The notes: a model not told the origin generated them from the letters alone. A stretch of DNA of 64,000 nt from Prevotellaceae bacterium (GCA_031266015.1 JAISBU010000033.1:62001-126000); one strand, 5' to 3'; shown: positions 55,301 through 63,630, numbered from the stretch's first letter. Made by a program: numbers and translations.

Positions 55301-57698
55301 CAGCTACTTTGCCGGAGGCGTTGGCAACTGGCGCGGAGCCTACGCAGGCATACACCTCAAGGGCGTAAACACCTTTTTTGTATCCTCCAGAGGAACCGAG
55401 GGGCAAGACACCTACGGCCTTAACTTGCAGCCGGCGGGCTACAGGCACTATGATGGTATGATGTACCGTACACAATACTACGGCGGCATATGGCTGTCGT
55501 CCGCAAAAAATGTCGACGGCGCCGGGCGTATGTGGTGGGATCAGGCGTATAGCGGAATTTACCACGAGTACCAGTGGAACAGGTTTAGAGCATTATCCGT
55601 TCGCTGCGTATGGAATGGGCAGGACGCCACCCCTACCGTAACCACCGCCCCCGACAGCCTGATGGCCAACGCCTCGGCGGCGCCAACAGGTACCGTGGTC
55701 AAGTTTAGCGTTATTGGCGGCAAAATGACCCCCGCCGCCGCCTACCAGTGGGGCTACGGTGTAACGCCGGGCAGCAACGTTATAGCCGGGCAAACCGGCG
55801 ATACGCTGGATTACGCCATTGCCGCCGCACCTGCCAATACCGTATGGGTACGCCGTTTGGATGGTGCAACCACCACCGATGCACTGACGCTCACCATTGC
55901 CATAGAAACCTGTGCTGACCAGCTACCGGCCGGCTACATTACCGGTACTTGCAAGCGCAGACCCGACGGCGCCAAAAACTGGACGGCGCGCATGCGCGAC
56001 CCGCGTGATGGTAAGGAGTATGGCATAGTAATGCTTAACAAGTGGTACATGGCAGACTACCTGCAGTATACCGACGGACTGCGCGAAAACATAGAGTGGC
56101 GACCGGCCGCTATGGGCGTAGACTACCAGTTCCCCACCTACCTCAAGTACGACGGCAAGCCGCTGGGCAATACGCCCCCTCAAGATGGCTGGATTAGCGA
56201 CCGTAATGCTTCTACGCGAGGCGTATGCCCCGCGGGTTGGCACGTGCAAAGCGCTGCCGAGGCAAACGCCTTTGCCATGAAGGTGCTGGAATGCGACAGT
56301 TGGCTCGATTTTACCACTGATGCGGCGTGGCTTTGCAAAACAGGCCCCAACGACGCTGCCACCATACATAAGTACTGGGGGCTAAACTGGCTTAACCCAA
56401 CGGGTACATGGAATAGCACCAACTCTTTGGCCTTCCAAAACGGCGTGGGAGCTACCTCCGCAAATGGTATTGACTGGAATTTTCCTTCAAGAGTCGGCAA
56501 TAACAATCAATGGGGATCCAACTCAGCGGACAGGGCGTATAGCTTCCCGAACTACGGAAACCACTACGTGTCATGCATAAGTGACGTAGGGTATAGCGCG
56601 CCAAGCGCCATTACCTCAAGCGTAGGCGCCACCGCCGTAAGCGGTACCGCCAACGTGGTACTTACGGCAGTAGGTCCGGCGCTTAACGCCAGCGAAAGCT
56701 ACCGGTGGAGCGTGGGCGCCACGGCTGGCGCCACGGTGTTGCAAACCAGCTCCGCTGCCACCTATACCATTGCTTCGCTAACCAACACCGCCACCTACTG
56801 GCTGCAGGTAGGGAACGGTAGCACTTGGAGCAGTCCCGTAGCCATTACCATTACTGTACTATCCTCAGGAACAGGCAACTACGTGCTGAACTACACGGGA
56901 GCGGTACAAACCGTAAGCCTGTCGGCGGGTACCTACCGGGTAGAAGCCTGGGGAGCAAAGGGAGGAGATGGCCGCCAAGTAAATGCTGCATTAATACGTT
57001 ATCACGGAGGTAAGGGCGCCTACGTTGCAGGAACTATTACGCTGGCCGGCGCCACCACGCTGTACGCCTACGTGGGCAAGCAGGGAGGCAATACCCCCAG
57101 AGAGAAGTTAAGCTTTGGTGCAGGAGGCTGGAATGGCGGCGGAGATGGCGGCACCGATCCCGACCCCTCTGACCCTGAGAATGGCGGCGGTGGCGGCGGC
57201 GCCTCAGACTTGCGCCTCGCCAGCGGTGCCTGGGACGATACCACCAGCCTTAAGAGCCGGATTATAGTAGCCGGTGGCGGTGGCGGCGCCACCAGCAATG
57301 ACTATCAGTTAATTAATTGGGGCTCTGACGGAGGAGGTCTTGTCGGCCTGTCGCAGCCGCCGTATACCTACGGCGGCACCCAAACCTCGGGCTTCGATTT
57401 TGGCAAGGGAGGCAAGGGCACCCAGAACCTGACGGGCATAAACTATGGCGGCGGCGGCGGCCATGGCGGCGGTTATTGGGGAGGTATCACCGGTAGCACA
57501 GATATTGTCAACGGAGTTGGCGGCGCAGGAGGCTCGTCGTACATTTCCGGCCACCCGGGCTGCAACGCGGTAAATCAAACCAACTCCAAAAAACCGTTGA
57601 ATAGCCCTGACCACTACTCGGGCAACGTATTTACCAACACGGTTATGCAGGATGGCGTAAACTGGGGAGATGGAAGAATAGTAATAACGAGGCAGTAA
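49314..57698 (+). CDS. Giant exported modular protein: five FISUMP modules, Ig-like repeats, glycine-rich ALK/LTK-like tail
   Basis: 2794 residues from ATG 49314, which gives a clean signal peptide (MRRKLFILIGILLSTVVVRA); upstream starts overlap the leader hairpin. Order: FISUMP module 1 (residues about 151-399, KFWMAQNLSW, GVCPSGWHVPT); a beta-domain; about six Ig-like repeats (510-1109, each ending in a YYRR-like strand); FISUMP 2 (1110-1350); then FISUMP 3 (1448-1734), 4 (1833-2104) and 5 (2200-2429), each followed by a beta linker; and a glycine-rich domain (2520-2794) with YRVEAWGAKGGDG, GGGGGGASDLRL and VNGVGGAGGSSY. Module 5 is degenerate (MLNKWYMADYL in place of LPDGRWWMAENL). No type IX sorting domain is evident. 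Likely a surface or secreted binding protein. Confidence 0.85.
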   Translation: MRRKLFILIGILLSTVVVRASEVAYLTRTNVDLKNRLIYGELVYDAPDQCGRYELRFRTEVHRGGTIVSTRRVSPIGSAIVSNTDRYTLAGDSAITSLTASGYKIKANLPANVQPSDSVALAVEVYKKADECSSCGVGGTRLTFTEHDIAPDCPYSNLNDPQLLACNLASSGAGRRWELYYKDVRDCKIYRTVHQVGSTKFWMAQNLSWDGAGKSYPTATSSDTIGKLYTWYEAVTGQKDGTLQADSYVPVNQNIGPQGVCPSGWHVPTTKEWHDLGLAFGSGVTAQGDDWNSRVLSEMAAFGDDPNSFKTKAHLNNQNDRYGFSWKASPFDGVQPVGGGNVRYGALWTVPLTWSNDLSVSRIVASPRSGVWANNPITADNSQGQKSDYLPVRCVSGQGEEVLAGAPKVLQKLNVTSLTAYPVDIADRGSTLKLAVQSAVQPAGTMYSWKATPLDGGDAWDMGASTGATSLTTTTPAVNFDAQYEISVVMSAPGYISGTKSLTYAIRGCDPVVQGAMPNNLTACPGATLPALNPTAIGGVAPLNYQWQMRIGSGSWASIATNGTSQSYTPTAPSGVSQTAYYRRAVTSCGQTTYSDEWKVTTYDKITQPAVLALITLCTNSTATRSYGVATGGTSAYTYLWQSSTDNVAWSDGAGANNAQNYTFTTGATDNSYLYHRRIATSSTCPTIKDTSVVHPTRVYSSGPAFTIVTPANTNVSVCPDQTGVPVSNVTVTAPAGSTVTTVQWQKMTTIAKANSAWANEGTAATPNTATATATHTAVTALTGNNDVLYYRVRAVACGVEAFSANVLVATTQGMRTNPSLGAQKACPGASVTLAPAVATAGQGTITYKWQWSDNGDNTSFTDVTTPVAAGTWSTANVSITTQAPATEEVTKYYRRVARSSCSVAENYGTPISLTAISTVTQPALADVQACVGGDVILTLAAATGASGITYQWQQLNVGDNEWENIAAPNGTALNCTVPSPTAGSQNYYRRLATAPGCGSVASNSTTVTAMQSYVTVKNLQALYEAPAGITVSLAPVVASQGAVTYQWLSSPDGAVYTPVVGTVGTQPAMAVTLTGDGEYSPYYRLVYSAACNATPDTTAPTRVFASLGCPYKGLDMIPNSCARRTAGEQNWEAYIVDKRNSKEYRIVQMPGGDWWFAENLAFKKGEEQKDWQYSFDNDPSYFDKLGLQYPYFNQPCPAGWKAPEPTDWSKMLNCANGNCAATTFNLNFETDAFFTGGGYTLPIGQLVAKLRVTEMPWRANSIGSLTNPTIVGTDDWGFSMRSSGYGSSSTDGVNYGAFRASTANAWNVFLGYYSCVNCGIVRQYTSGTINDMKTCCGSAGAYVRCVFDSVQATATAPEKIEATYIALANDGTSGTTTLTASGGVEAMGGEYRWGTGAIGTNVIPNQNTSTLENVNPSVTTTYWVQRSNADGTWASGAATMEIVLQPCPYAESDRVQLELCRRRGAGEKNWEAYVRDSRDSKTYRIVRLPDGQWWMAQNLNYTSGLTYQEQAASPTIATDAAAITAVTGSYWCPQGVYVGDAATVVPGGAAACNLWGAFYSWPTAMSLNGNGTLSASSSSAPSGVQGVCPGGWHLPSHPEWATMLACVTLGNCSDGTYLSAYDQWLGDNIRYLKGKEVRNPVLPTLMTWINGPVATNGTDDWGFSLYPAGYRHENGNYYVMGIYGLFESATENPVNSLYRRAVALYYGRREPYMATSYLKVRSFSVRCARAAAATGLTSAPPEYLNASYTAIGTPTSVTLTAVGAQTVTGTQYEWGRGTVVGQNPIIRITENIFTLTPDNAADTAFWVRLVESDGITFSAGVTITVKIQPETCPYKGGDLITGTCKLRTGKARNWTAQIKDPRDGKTYPIVLLPDGRWWMAENLRYTKGLTDAVMGNLPSTATTMAAGAVFKGYYWCPSAANLVDTETKGLASQCEKYGALYPWLTAMSQDGKGNTEAITDAVPSTARGVCPLGWHLPSVPETQAMLDCVEGNCDRSYFAGGVGNWRGAYAGIHLKGVNTFFVSSRGTEGQDTYGLNLQPAGYRHYDGMMYRTQYYGGIWLSSAKNVDGAGRMWWDQAYSGIYHEYQWNRFRALSVRCVWNGQDATPTVTTAPDSLMANASAAPTGTVVKFSVIGGKMTPAAAYQWGYGVTPGSNVIAGQTGDTLDYAIAAAPANTVWVRRLDGATTTDALTLTIAIETCADQLPAGYITGTCKRRPDGAKNWTARMRDPRDGKEYGIVMLNKWYMADYLQYTDGLRENIEWRPAAMGVDYQFPTYLKYDGKPLGNTPPQDGWISDRNASTRGVCPAGWHVQSAAEANAFAMKVLECDSWLDFTTDAAWLCKTGPNDAATIHKYWGLNWLNPTGTWNSTNSLAFQNGVGATSANGIDWNFPSRVGNNNQWGSNSADRAYSFPNYGNHYVSCISDVGYSAPSAITSSVGATAVSGTANVVLTAVGPALNASESYRWSVGATAGATVLQTSSAATYTIASLTNTATYWLQVGNGSTWSSPVAITITVLSSGTGNYVLNYTGAVQTVSLSAGTYRVEAWGAKGGDGRQVNAALIRYHGGKGAYVAGTITLAGATTLYAYVGKQGGNTPREKLSFGAGGWNGGGDGGTDPDPSDPENGGGGGGASDLRLASGAWDDTTSLKSRIIVAGGGGGATSNDYQLINWGSDGGGLVGLSQPPYTYGGTQTSGFDFGKGGKGTQNLTGINYGGGGGHGGGYWGGITGSTDIVNGVGGAGGSSYISGHPGCNAVNQTNSKKPLNSPDHYSGNVFTNTVMQDGVNWGDGRIVITRQ

Positions 57699-57837
57699 AA
57701 ACGGCGAGCTGCCTGCATGAAAAATTTTGTAGAAATAGAAATGTAGCGCTCAAGCCTTCATTTTATAATGAGGTAGTAAGACCAGCAAACCGCTATTGTT
57801 ATTGTAAAAAAAGGAGGCTTGTAATTGTTAGGAGCAG

Positions 57838-57873
57838 GGCGTGAAACTAAACGTTGGTTTCGCGCCTTGTTTT
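57838..57873 (+). terminator. Terminator of the giant gene
   Basis: Stem GGCGTGAAAC/GTTTCGCGCC (57838-57847 with 57857-57866, one T-G pair) followed by TTGTTTT. It lies between convergent genes. Confidence 0.65.
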
Positions 57874-58909
57874 ACGCTACGGTTATTTCTCCGCAGAGAG
57901 ATTTTACCATTTGCGCCTTGACCTCTTCAGCGCTTAACCCCTTCCCGAACAAAAACATTAGCTTTGTCAGCGCGGCTTCGGCGGTGCAATCGTAGCCGCT
58001 GAGTACGCCGGCCGCAATGAGCTGCTGTCCGGTTTCGTAGCGCTGCATGTTTACGCTGCCCGCAAGGCATTGAGATATGTTTACTACTACAATGCCTCTG
58101 CCTGTGGCTTGTTTAAGAAGCTGCCGCAACCACTCTTTGCGGGGCGCATTGCCCGATCCAAAAGTCTTCAAAACCAGACCTTTAAGGTTGGACGTTGATA
58201 AAACGGTAGCGACAACCTGCTCGGTTATTCCCGGAAAAATTTGCAGCGCGGTTACGTTACTATCCATACAAAAATGAGGAGTTAACCGGCTACCACCGTT
58301 GTGATGAATATGCTGCTCATTATACCTTATGCTCACTCCGGCTGTGGCAAGGGGAGGGTAGTTGTACGAACGGAATGCGTTGAAGTTTTCAGCATTTACT
58401 TTAGTCGTGCGGTTACCGCGTATCAGATGATTTTCAAAAAATATGCAAACCTCCGGAACCAACGGCTCCCCCTTGCTATTTTTGGCCGCGGCAATCTCCA
58501 CCGCCGTAATCAAATTCTCTTTTCCATCGGTGCGAATCATGCCAATGGGCAGCTGTGATCCGGTAAGGATAACGGGCTTGCTCAACCCCTCGAGCATGAA
58601 GCTGAGCGCAGAGGCGGTGTACGACATGGTATCGGTGCCATGCAGTATCACAAAACCATCGTACTTGTCGTATCCCTCGCTGATTATTTTTACCAGCAGC
58701 TCCCAGTGGCTTGGGTCCATGTCCGATGAGTCAATGGGAGGCGAAAATTGCACCGTAGCAATATCAAATCCAAAGCGTTTCAGCTCCGGCAGGTTTTCCA
58801 TGAGCTGCTCAAACTTAAACGGCTCCAGCGCTCCGGTGGTTGGGTTTTGTACCATACCGATGGTTCCGCCGGTGTATATCATCAGTATAGAAGGCTTGTT
58901 GCTCATCAT
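57872..58909 (-). CDS. ansA: Type I L-asparaginase
   Basis: 345 residues. Catalytic threonines in TGGTIGM (near residue 14) and HGTDTMSYTA, with GSQLPIGMIRTDGKENL typical of the cytoplasmic type I enzymes (no signal peptide). It hydrolyses asparagine to aspartate and ammonia. MM at the start allows ATG 58909 or 58906. Faces the giant gene convergently. Confidence 0.9.
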   Translation of the reverse strand: MMSNKPSILMIYTGGTIGMVQNPTTGALEPFKFEQLMENLPELKRFGFDIATVQFSPPIDSSDMDPSHWELLVKIISEGYDKYDGFVILHGTDTMSYTASALSFMLEGLSKPVILTGSQLPIGMIRTDGKENLITAVEIAAAKNSKGEPLVPEVCIFFENHLIRGNRTTKVNAENFNAFRSYNYPPLATAGVSIRYNEQHIHHNGGSRLTPHFCMDSNVTALQIFPGITEQVVATVLSTSNLKGLVLKTFGSGNAPRKEWLRQLLKQATGRGIVVVNISQCLAGSVNMQRYETGQQLIAAGVLSGYDCTAEAALTKLMFLFGKGLSAEEVKAQMVKSLCGEITVA

Positions 58910-58942
58910 AATTTAACATTTACCATTTACCGGTGCGGGCGG

Positions 58943-59036
58943 GCTGTCATGCTGAGCTTGTCGAGGCATCTCATGTTGTACACAAGCAGCATCATCGTGC
59001 AAGCATGAGATGCTTCGACAAGCTCAGCATGACAGC
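58943..59036. repeat. Large palindromic dispersed repeat (33-bp arms)
   Basis: Left arm 58943-58975 (GCTGTCATGCTGAGCTTGTC...) and right arm 59004-59036 are inverted copies with one mismatch, around a 28-bp centre. This is the most complete member of the family whose fragments occur near 7037, 10906, 15889 and 46385. It lies between ansA and rbr, two genes on the same strand. Confidence 0.85.
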
Positions 59037-59096
59037 GCACCGTAACAGAAGACGAAAAACCAGGCATCAGGTAAAGTTACGGATAATTTATAAAAA

Positions 59097-59132
59097 GAAA
59101 AAAACCGTCCATCAAAGTATTGGCGGACGGTT
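59097..59132 (-). terminator. Terminator of rubrerythrin
   Basis: An 8-bp stem AACCGTCC/GGACGGTT (59103-59110 with 59125-59132), followed on the minus strand by TTTTTTTCTTTT-type sequence. Confidence 0.75.
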
Positions 59133-59165
59133 CTACAAGCATGTAATAGTTTGTTGTACAACAGG

Positions 59166-59738
59166 TTAGTAGTTTCTAGCCTCTACCTCAAAGTATGCTT
59201 GGGGATGCTTGCAAGCCGGGCAGGTTTGCGGAGCGGTAGCGCCCTCGTGTACATATCCGCAGTTGCGGCACTTCCATTCAATCTTTTCGTCCTTCTTGAA
59301 TACTTCGCTGTTTTTAAGATTAGCCAGCAGCTTGAGGTAGCGAGCCTCGTGCTCCATTTCTACTTTTGCAATCATTTTGAATGAAACGGCCACATCTTTA
59401 AGTCTCTCTTGTTCAGCAATTTCGGCAAAATTCTTGTACAGAATATCCCACTCCTCATGCTCACCCTCAGCAGCCGCCAGCAAATTCTGTGCTGTGGTAC
59501 CGATAATTCCGGCAGGGTAAGTCGCTGTAATTTCTAAAGGACCTCCTTCCAGATATTTGAAAAATACTTTGGCGTGCTGCTCCTCATTATAAGCGGTTTC
59601 TTCAAAAAGAGCTGCAATTTGCTCATAACCTTCTTTCTTAGCTACCTTGGCAAAGTAGGTATATCGCATGCGCGCTTGAGATTCGCCTGCAAATGCTTTT
59701 AGCAGGCTTTGTTCGGTTTTTGTTCCTTTTAAGTTCAT
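59166..59738 (-). CDS. rbr: Rubrerythrin
   Basis: 190 residues. An N-terminal four-helix ferritin-like domain with di-iron ligands (AGESQARMRYTYF, ETAYNEEQHAKVF, VEMEHEARYLKLL) and a C-terminal rubredoxin domain with two CxxC pairs (WKCRNCGYVHEG, CPACKHPQAYF). It reduces hydrogen peroxide in anaerobes, which fits an anaerobic or microaerophilic host. Own promoter (59784-59815) and terminator. Confidence 0.95.
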   Translation of the reverse strand: MNLKGTKTEQSLLKAFAGESQARMRYTYFAKVAKKEGYEQIAALFEETAYNEEQHAKVFFKYLEGGPLEITATYPAGIIGTTAQNLLAAAEGEHEEWDILYKNFAEIAEQERLKDVAVSFKMIAKVEMEHEARYLKLLANLKNSEVFKKDEKIEWKCRNCGYVHEGATAPQTCPACKHPQAYFEVEARNY

Positions 59739-59783
59739 GTCCGTTTAAATTTAGTTGTTATTCGTAATTACATAGTCGTAATA

Positions 59784-59815
59784 CAAATATACAAAACTTT
59801 CAGCGCGAATCCAAA
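59784..59815 (-). promoter_or_regulatory. Promoter of rubrerythrin
   Basis: Minus strand TTTG (59812-59815), 20-bp spacer, TATATTTG (59784-59791): a full consensus match 46 bp before the start. Confidence 0.7.
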
Positions 59816-60047
59816 TTTACGCTTCCTATCGTCTCCTGTTTAATTACTTAAACTTCTTATAATCAGATATTTAAACTGATATGCTTGCTGGCTGCCACAA
59901 GAATTGGGCGGGCATTCGGCTCGTACTTTTCCCTGTCAGCTGAAAATTTTTTAACGCCGTTAGCTTTGTTAGCTTTTTTTAGGCTGTTTTGAACCTACAA
60001 TAAAAGCTAAAACGAGTTTAAACCCGAAAAATAATCGGTTGTAGCTC
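59816..60047. other. Divergent intergenic region rbr-rpsL
   Basis: No gene. A direct repeat GTTAGCTTTGTTAGCTTTTTTT occurs near 59958-59980. The rpsL promoter follows. Confidence 0.4.
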
Positions 60048-60076
60048 TTGGATTCTAGAAATTTTTCCTACCTTTG
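60048..60076 (+). promoter_or_regulatory. Promoter of the str/S10 ribosomal operon
   Basis: TTG (60048-60050), 18-bp spacer, TACCTTTG (60069-60076). Transcription would start near 60083, giving a leader of about 100 nt. Confidence 0.6.
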
Positions 60077-60088
60077 CAGCCCAAAATG

Positions 60089-60120
60089 TGTATTTTCATA
60101 ACTTTATTTATGAAAATACA
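60089..60120 (+). promoter_or_regulatory. Leader hairpin of rpsL
   Basis: TGTATTTTCATA (60089-60100) and TATGAAAATACA (60109-60120) are perfect inverted copies; one further A-T pair closes a 6-nt loop. It would form at the extreme 5' end of the ribosomal mRNA. Confidence 0.65.
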
Positions 60121-60181
60121 GCACAAGTTAGCGGGTAAATATTTTGTAATCAAGCAGATAAGCGAAAAATCGTTTAAAACA

Positions 60182-60580
60182 ATGCCAACAATTCAACAGC
60201 TAGTAAGGAAAGGAAGAACAGAACTGGTGCAAAAGAGCAAGTCTCCGGCGCTAAATTCGTGCCCACAGCGCCGTGGCGTTTGTGTACGCGTTTACACAAC
60301 TACTCCTAAGAAGCCAAACTCGGCTATGCGTAAGGTAGCCCGTGTACGCTTAACCAACCAAAAGGAGGTGAATGCGTACATTCCGGGAGAGGGCCACAAC
60401 TTGCAGGAGCACTCCATTGTACTGGTGCGCGGCGGTCGTGTTAAGGACCTTCCCGGCGTGCGCTACCACCTGGTTCGTGGTACTCTTGATGCCTCAGGTG
60501 TTGAGGGCCGCAAGCAAAGCCGCTCTTGCTACGGAGCAAAGCGTCCAAAACCGGGAGCAGCAGCAGCTAAGAAGAAATAA
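60182..60580 (+). CDS. rpsL: 30S ribosomal protein S12
   Basis: 132 residues from ATG 60182 ([12 protein letters not shown]); the same frame runs upstream through the leader, but the family start is here. [15 protein letters not shown] and [17 protein letters not shown] are the decoding-centre segments where streptomycin-resistance changes occur; the residues look wild type. First gene of rpsL-rpsG-fusA-rpsJ-rplC. Confidence 0.97.
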   Translation: MPTIQQLVRKGRTELVQKSKSPALNSCPQRRGVCVRVYTTTPKKPNSAMRKVARVRLTNQKEVNAYIPGEGHNLQEHSIVLVRGGRVKDLPGVRYHLVRGTLDASGVEGRKQSRSCYGAKRPKPGAAAAKKK

Positions 60581-60666
60581 GCAGCTACCGCAAGTAGTTG
60601 ATATTTAAAGTATTAATGATAATTACATAAGCACTTCACCCATAGTAATTTTTATAACTCTCGTAA

Positions 60667-61143
60667 ATGAGAAAAGCAAAGCCCAAAAAACGAATTCTAC
60701 TTCCCGATCCAAAGTTCGGCGATGTGTTGGTAACACGTTTCGTGAACGACCTTATGGTAGACGGTAAGAAGAGTATTGCCTACGCTATTTTTTATGATTC
60801 GATAGAAATAGTAGGCGAGAAGATGAAAGACGCAGGCAAGGCTCCGCTCGACATCTGGAAAAAAGCGTTGGAAAATATTACCCCTTCAGTAGAGGTAAAA
60901 AGCCGCCGTATCGGTGGCGCCAACTTCCAAGTACCAACCGAAGTGCGCCCAGAGCGCAAAACGGCAATCTGCGTTAAGAACATGATTAAGTATGCTCGCG
61001 TACGTGCCGGAAAATCAATGGCCGAAAAGCTGTCAGCGGAAATCATCGCTGCATATAACGAAGAAGGCGGTGCATTCAAGCGTAAAGAAGACATGCACAA
61101 GATGGCAGAAGCTAACAAGGCATTTGCCCACTTTAAATTTTAA
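60667..61143 (+). CDS. rpsG: 30S ribosomal protein S7
   Basis: 158 residues. [38 protein letters not shown] and the C-terminal [19 protein letters not shown] are typical S7. It organises the 3' major domain of 16S rRNA. 86 bp after rpsL and 18 bp before fusA. Confidence 0.97.
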   Translation: MRKAKPKKRILLPDPKFGDVLVTRFVNDLMVDGKKSIAYAIFYDSIEIVGEKMKDAGKAPLDIWKKALENITPSVEVKSRRIGGANFQVPTEVRPERKTAICVKNMIKYARVRAGKSMAEKLSAEIIAAYNEEGGAFKRKEDMHKMAEANKAFAHFKF

Positions 61144-61161
61144 TACATGGAGTACTGTTAG

Positions 61162-63285
61162 ATGGCAAGAGACTTAGCATATACACGTAATTTCGGGATT
61201 ATGGCTCACATTGACGCCGGTAAAACAACTACCAGTGAGCGAATCCTTTACTATACCGGAAAAACACACAAAATTGGCGAAGTACACGAAGGTAGCGCAA
61301 CCATGGACTGGATGGTGCAAGAGCAAGAGCGTGGTATTACCATTACCTCTGCTGCTACTACCACCTTTTGGAACTACCGGGGCAACACCTACCACCTCAA
61401 CCTTATCGATACTCCGGGGCACGTGGACTTTACCGTTGAGGTAGAGCGCTCGCTTCGCGTACTTGATGGTACTGTGGCAACATTCTGCGCCGTAGGTGGC
61501 GTAGAGCCTCAGTCTGAAACCGTATGGCGTCAGAGCGAAAAATACCATGTGCCAAAGGTAGCTTACGTGAACAAGATGGACCGCGTTGGCGCGGATTTCT
61601 TTAGCGTAGTCAAAGAAGTCAAAGAAAAGTTGGGTGCAAATCCGGTACCCATCGTTCTCCCCATTGGTTCAGAAGATAAGTTTGCTGGCATTGTTGACCT
61701 GATTACCCGCAAGGCAATCATGTTCAACGATAGCAAAGAACAGGTAAATTATACTATTGAAGAAGTTCCTGCAGAAATGGCCGCAGAAGTTGATGAGTGG
61801 CGCGGGAAAATGATTGAGGCAATTGCTGAGTACAACGACACGCTGCTCGAAAAATTCTTCGAAAACCCAGACTCCATTACAGAGGACGAAATTATCGAAA
61901 CCCTGCGTAAGGCAACAATCGGCATGTCAATTGTACCTATGATGTGTGGCGCTTCATTTAAGAACAAAGGCGTTCAGTACCTGCTGGACTCTATCGTTCG
62001 TTTCCTTCCCAGCCCGCTCGATAAAGGCGCGGTTGTAGGTCACAATCCCGAAAACCTGGAGGAAGAGATCTCTCGTAAGCCTGTTAGTACCGACCCGTTC
62101 TGCGGCTTGGCATTTAAGATTGCTACCGATCCGTTCGTAGGCCGTCTGGCATTCGTACGTGCATACTCAGGCCGTTTGGATGCAGGTTCGTACGTGTACA
62201 ACCCACGTTCAGAGAAGAAAGAGCGTATTTCACGCTTGTACCAAATGCACTCCAACAAGCAAAACCCAATTGATTTCTTGGAAGCAGGAGATATCGGCGC
62301 ATGTGTTGGGTTCAAGGATTTGCGTACCGGAGATACTGTTTGTGAAGAAAAAAATCCTATCGTACTTGAGTCAATGACCTTTCCCGATCCGGTTATTGGT
62401 TTGGCCGTTGAACCCAAGACACAAAAAGACCTTGATAAGCTGAGTATTGCACTTAGCAAGCTTGCCGAAGAAGACCCCACATTTACCGTGAAGTCTGACG
62501 AGGAAACCGGACAGACCGTTATTAGCGGCATGGGTGAGCTGCACCTCGAAATTATTGTTGACCGTTTGAAGCGCGAGTTTGGCGTAGAAATCAACCAGGG
62601 CGCTCCGCAAGTAAACTACAAAGAGGCTATCCGCGGCACAGTTGAGCACCGTGAAGTATTCAAAAAGCAAACCGGTGGTCGTGGTAAGTTTGCTGATATT
62701 ATCGTTGAAATTTCACCCGCAGATGAAAATGTAGTTGGCCTGCAATTCGTTGATGTGGTTAAGGGAGGCAACATTCCTCGTGAATTTATTCCTGCGGTAG
62801 AAAAAGGTTTCAAGTCGGCCATGGCAAATGGCGTACTTGCCGGCTATGAAATCCCTGCAATGAAAGTTACCTTGAAGGACGGCTCGTTCCACTCGGTTGA
62901 CTCGGACGCGTTGTCGTTTGAGATCTGTGCTCGCGCAGCATTCCGTCACGCCTGTCCTAAGGCAAATCCGGTAATTATGGAGCCTGTTATGTCATTGGAG
63001 GTTGTAACCCCGGAAGAGTACATGGGCGACATTATCGGAGATTTGAACAAGCGTCGTGGTCAAATTCAAAACATGGACTCTAAGGGTAATGCTCGTGTCG
63101 TAAAGGCGGCAGTGCCGCTTTCAGAGCAGTTTGGCTACGTAACCGTGTTGCGCACGCTCAGCTCAGGTCGTGCAACCTCTACCATGGAGTTCTCGCACTA
63201 CTCAGAAGTTCCTGCGGCCCTGTCTAAAGAAATCATTGAGAAATCACAAGGCCGTCGAAAGAAAGACACTGACTTGGACGAATAG
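61162..63285 (+). CDS. fusA: Elongation factor G
   Basis: A 707-residue translocation GTPase. G1 [10 protein letters not shown]2/switch [12 protein letters not shown]3 [10 protein letters not shown]4 NKMDR; domain IV and V motifs [10 protein letters not shown] and [15 protein letters not shown]. Standard str-operon position. tuf does not follow it. Confidence 0.97.
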   Translation: MARDLAYTRNFGIMAHIDAGKTTTSERILYYTGKTHKIGEVHEGSATMDWMVQEQERGITITSAATTTFWNYRGNTYHLNLIDTPGHVDFTVEVERSLRVLDGTVATFCAVGGVEPQSETVWRQSEKYHVPKVAYVNKMDRVGADFFSVVKEVKEKLGANPVPIVLPIGSEDKFAGIVDLITRKAIMFNDSKEQVNYTIEEVPAEMAAEVDEWRGKMIEAIAEYNDTLLEKFFENPDSITEDEIIETLRKATIGMSIVPMMCGASFKNKGVQYLLDSIVRFLPSPLDKGAVVGHNPENLEEEISRKPVSTDPFCGLAFKIATDPFVGRLAFVRAYSGRLDAGSYVYNPRSEKKERISRLYQMHSNKQNPIDFLEAGDIGACVGFKDLRTGDTVCEEKNPIVLESMTFPDPVIGLAVEPKTQKDLDKLSIALSKLAEEDPTFTVKSDEETGQTVISGMGELHLEIIVDRLKREFGVEINQGAPQVNYKEAIRGTVEHREVFKKQTGGRGKFADIIVEISPADENVVGLQFVDVVKGGNIPREFIPAVEKGFKSAMANGVLAGYEIPAMKVTLKDGSFHSVDSDALSFEICARAAFRHACPKANPVIMEPVMSLEVVTPEEYMGDIIGDLNKRRGQIQNMDSKGNARVVKAAVPLSEQFGYVTVLRTLSSGRATSTMEFSHYSEVPAALSKEIIEKSQGRRKKDTDLDE

Positions 63286-63324
63286 TAAACAATAGTAATT
63301 TGCCCAACCATATAGCATAACAAC

Positions 63325-63630
63325 ATGAGCCAAAGAATTAGAATAAAGTTGAAATCCTACGACCACAACTTAGTTGACAAGTCATCGGAGAAAATCGTGA
63401 AAACGGTAAAAGCTACAGGCGCCTCAGTGAGCGGCCCTATTCCTTTGCCGACACAAAAGAAAATCTTTACCGTAAACCGCGCAACTTTCGTAAACAAAAA
63501 GGCACGCGAGCAGTTCCAGCTATGCACCTACAAGCGCCTGCTGGACATCTACAGCTCTACGCCAAAAACGGTAGACGCTTTGATGAAGCTTGAGCTGCCC
63601 AGTGGCGTTGAAGTTGAAATCAAGGTGTAA
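63325..63630 (+). CDS. rpsJ: 30S ribosomal protein S10
   Basis: 101 residues. [37 protein letters not shown] and the C-terminal [11 protein letters not shown] are typical. Also known as NusE in transcription antitermination. First gene of the S10 section, directly after fusA (39-bp gap). Confidence 0.97.
   Translation: MSQRIRIKLKSYDHNLVDKSSEKIVKTVKATGASVSGPIPLPTQKKIFTVNRATFVNKKAREQFQLCTYKRLLDIYSSTPKTVDALMKLELPSGVEVEIKV

Noticed and set aside
57120-57500. CRISPR-like or tandem array suggested by repeated GGCGGC units
   Set aside because: These are in-frame glycine codons of the C-terminal domain, without regular repeat-spacer structure; no CRISPR array or cas gene is present in the window.
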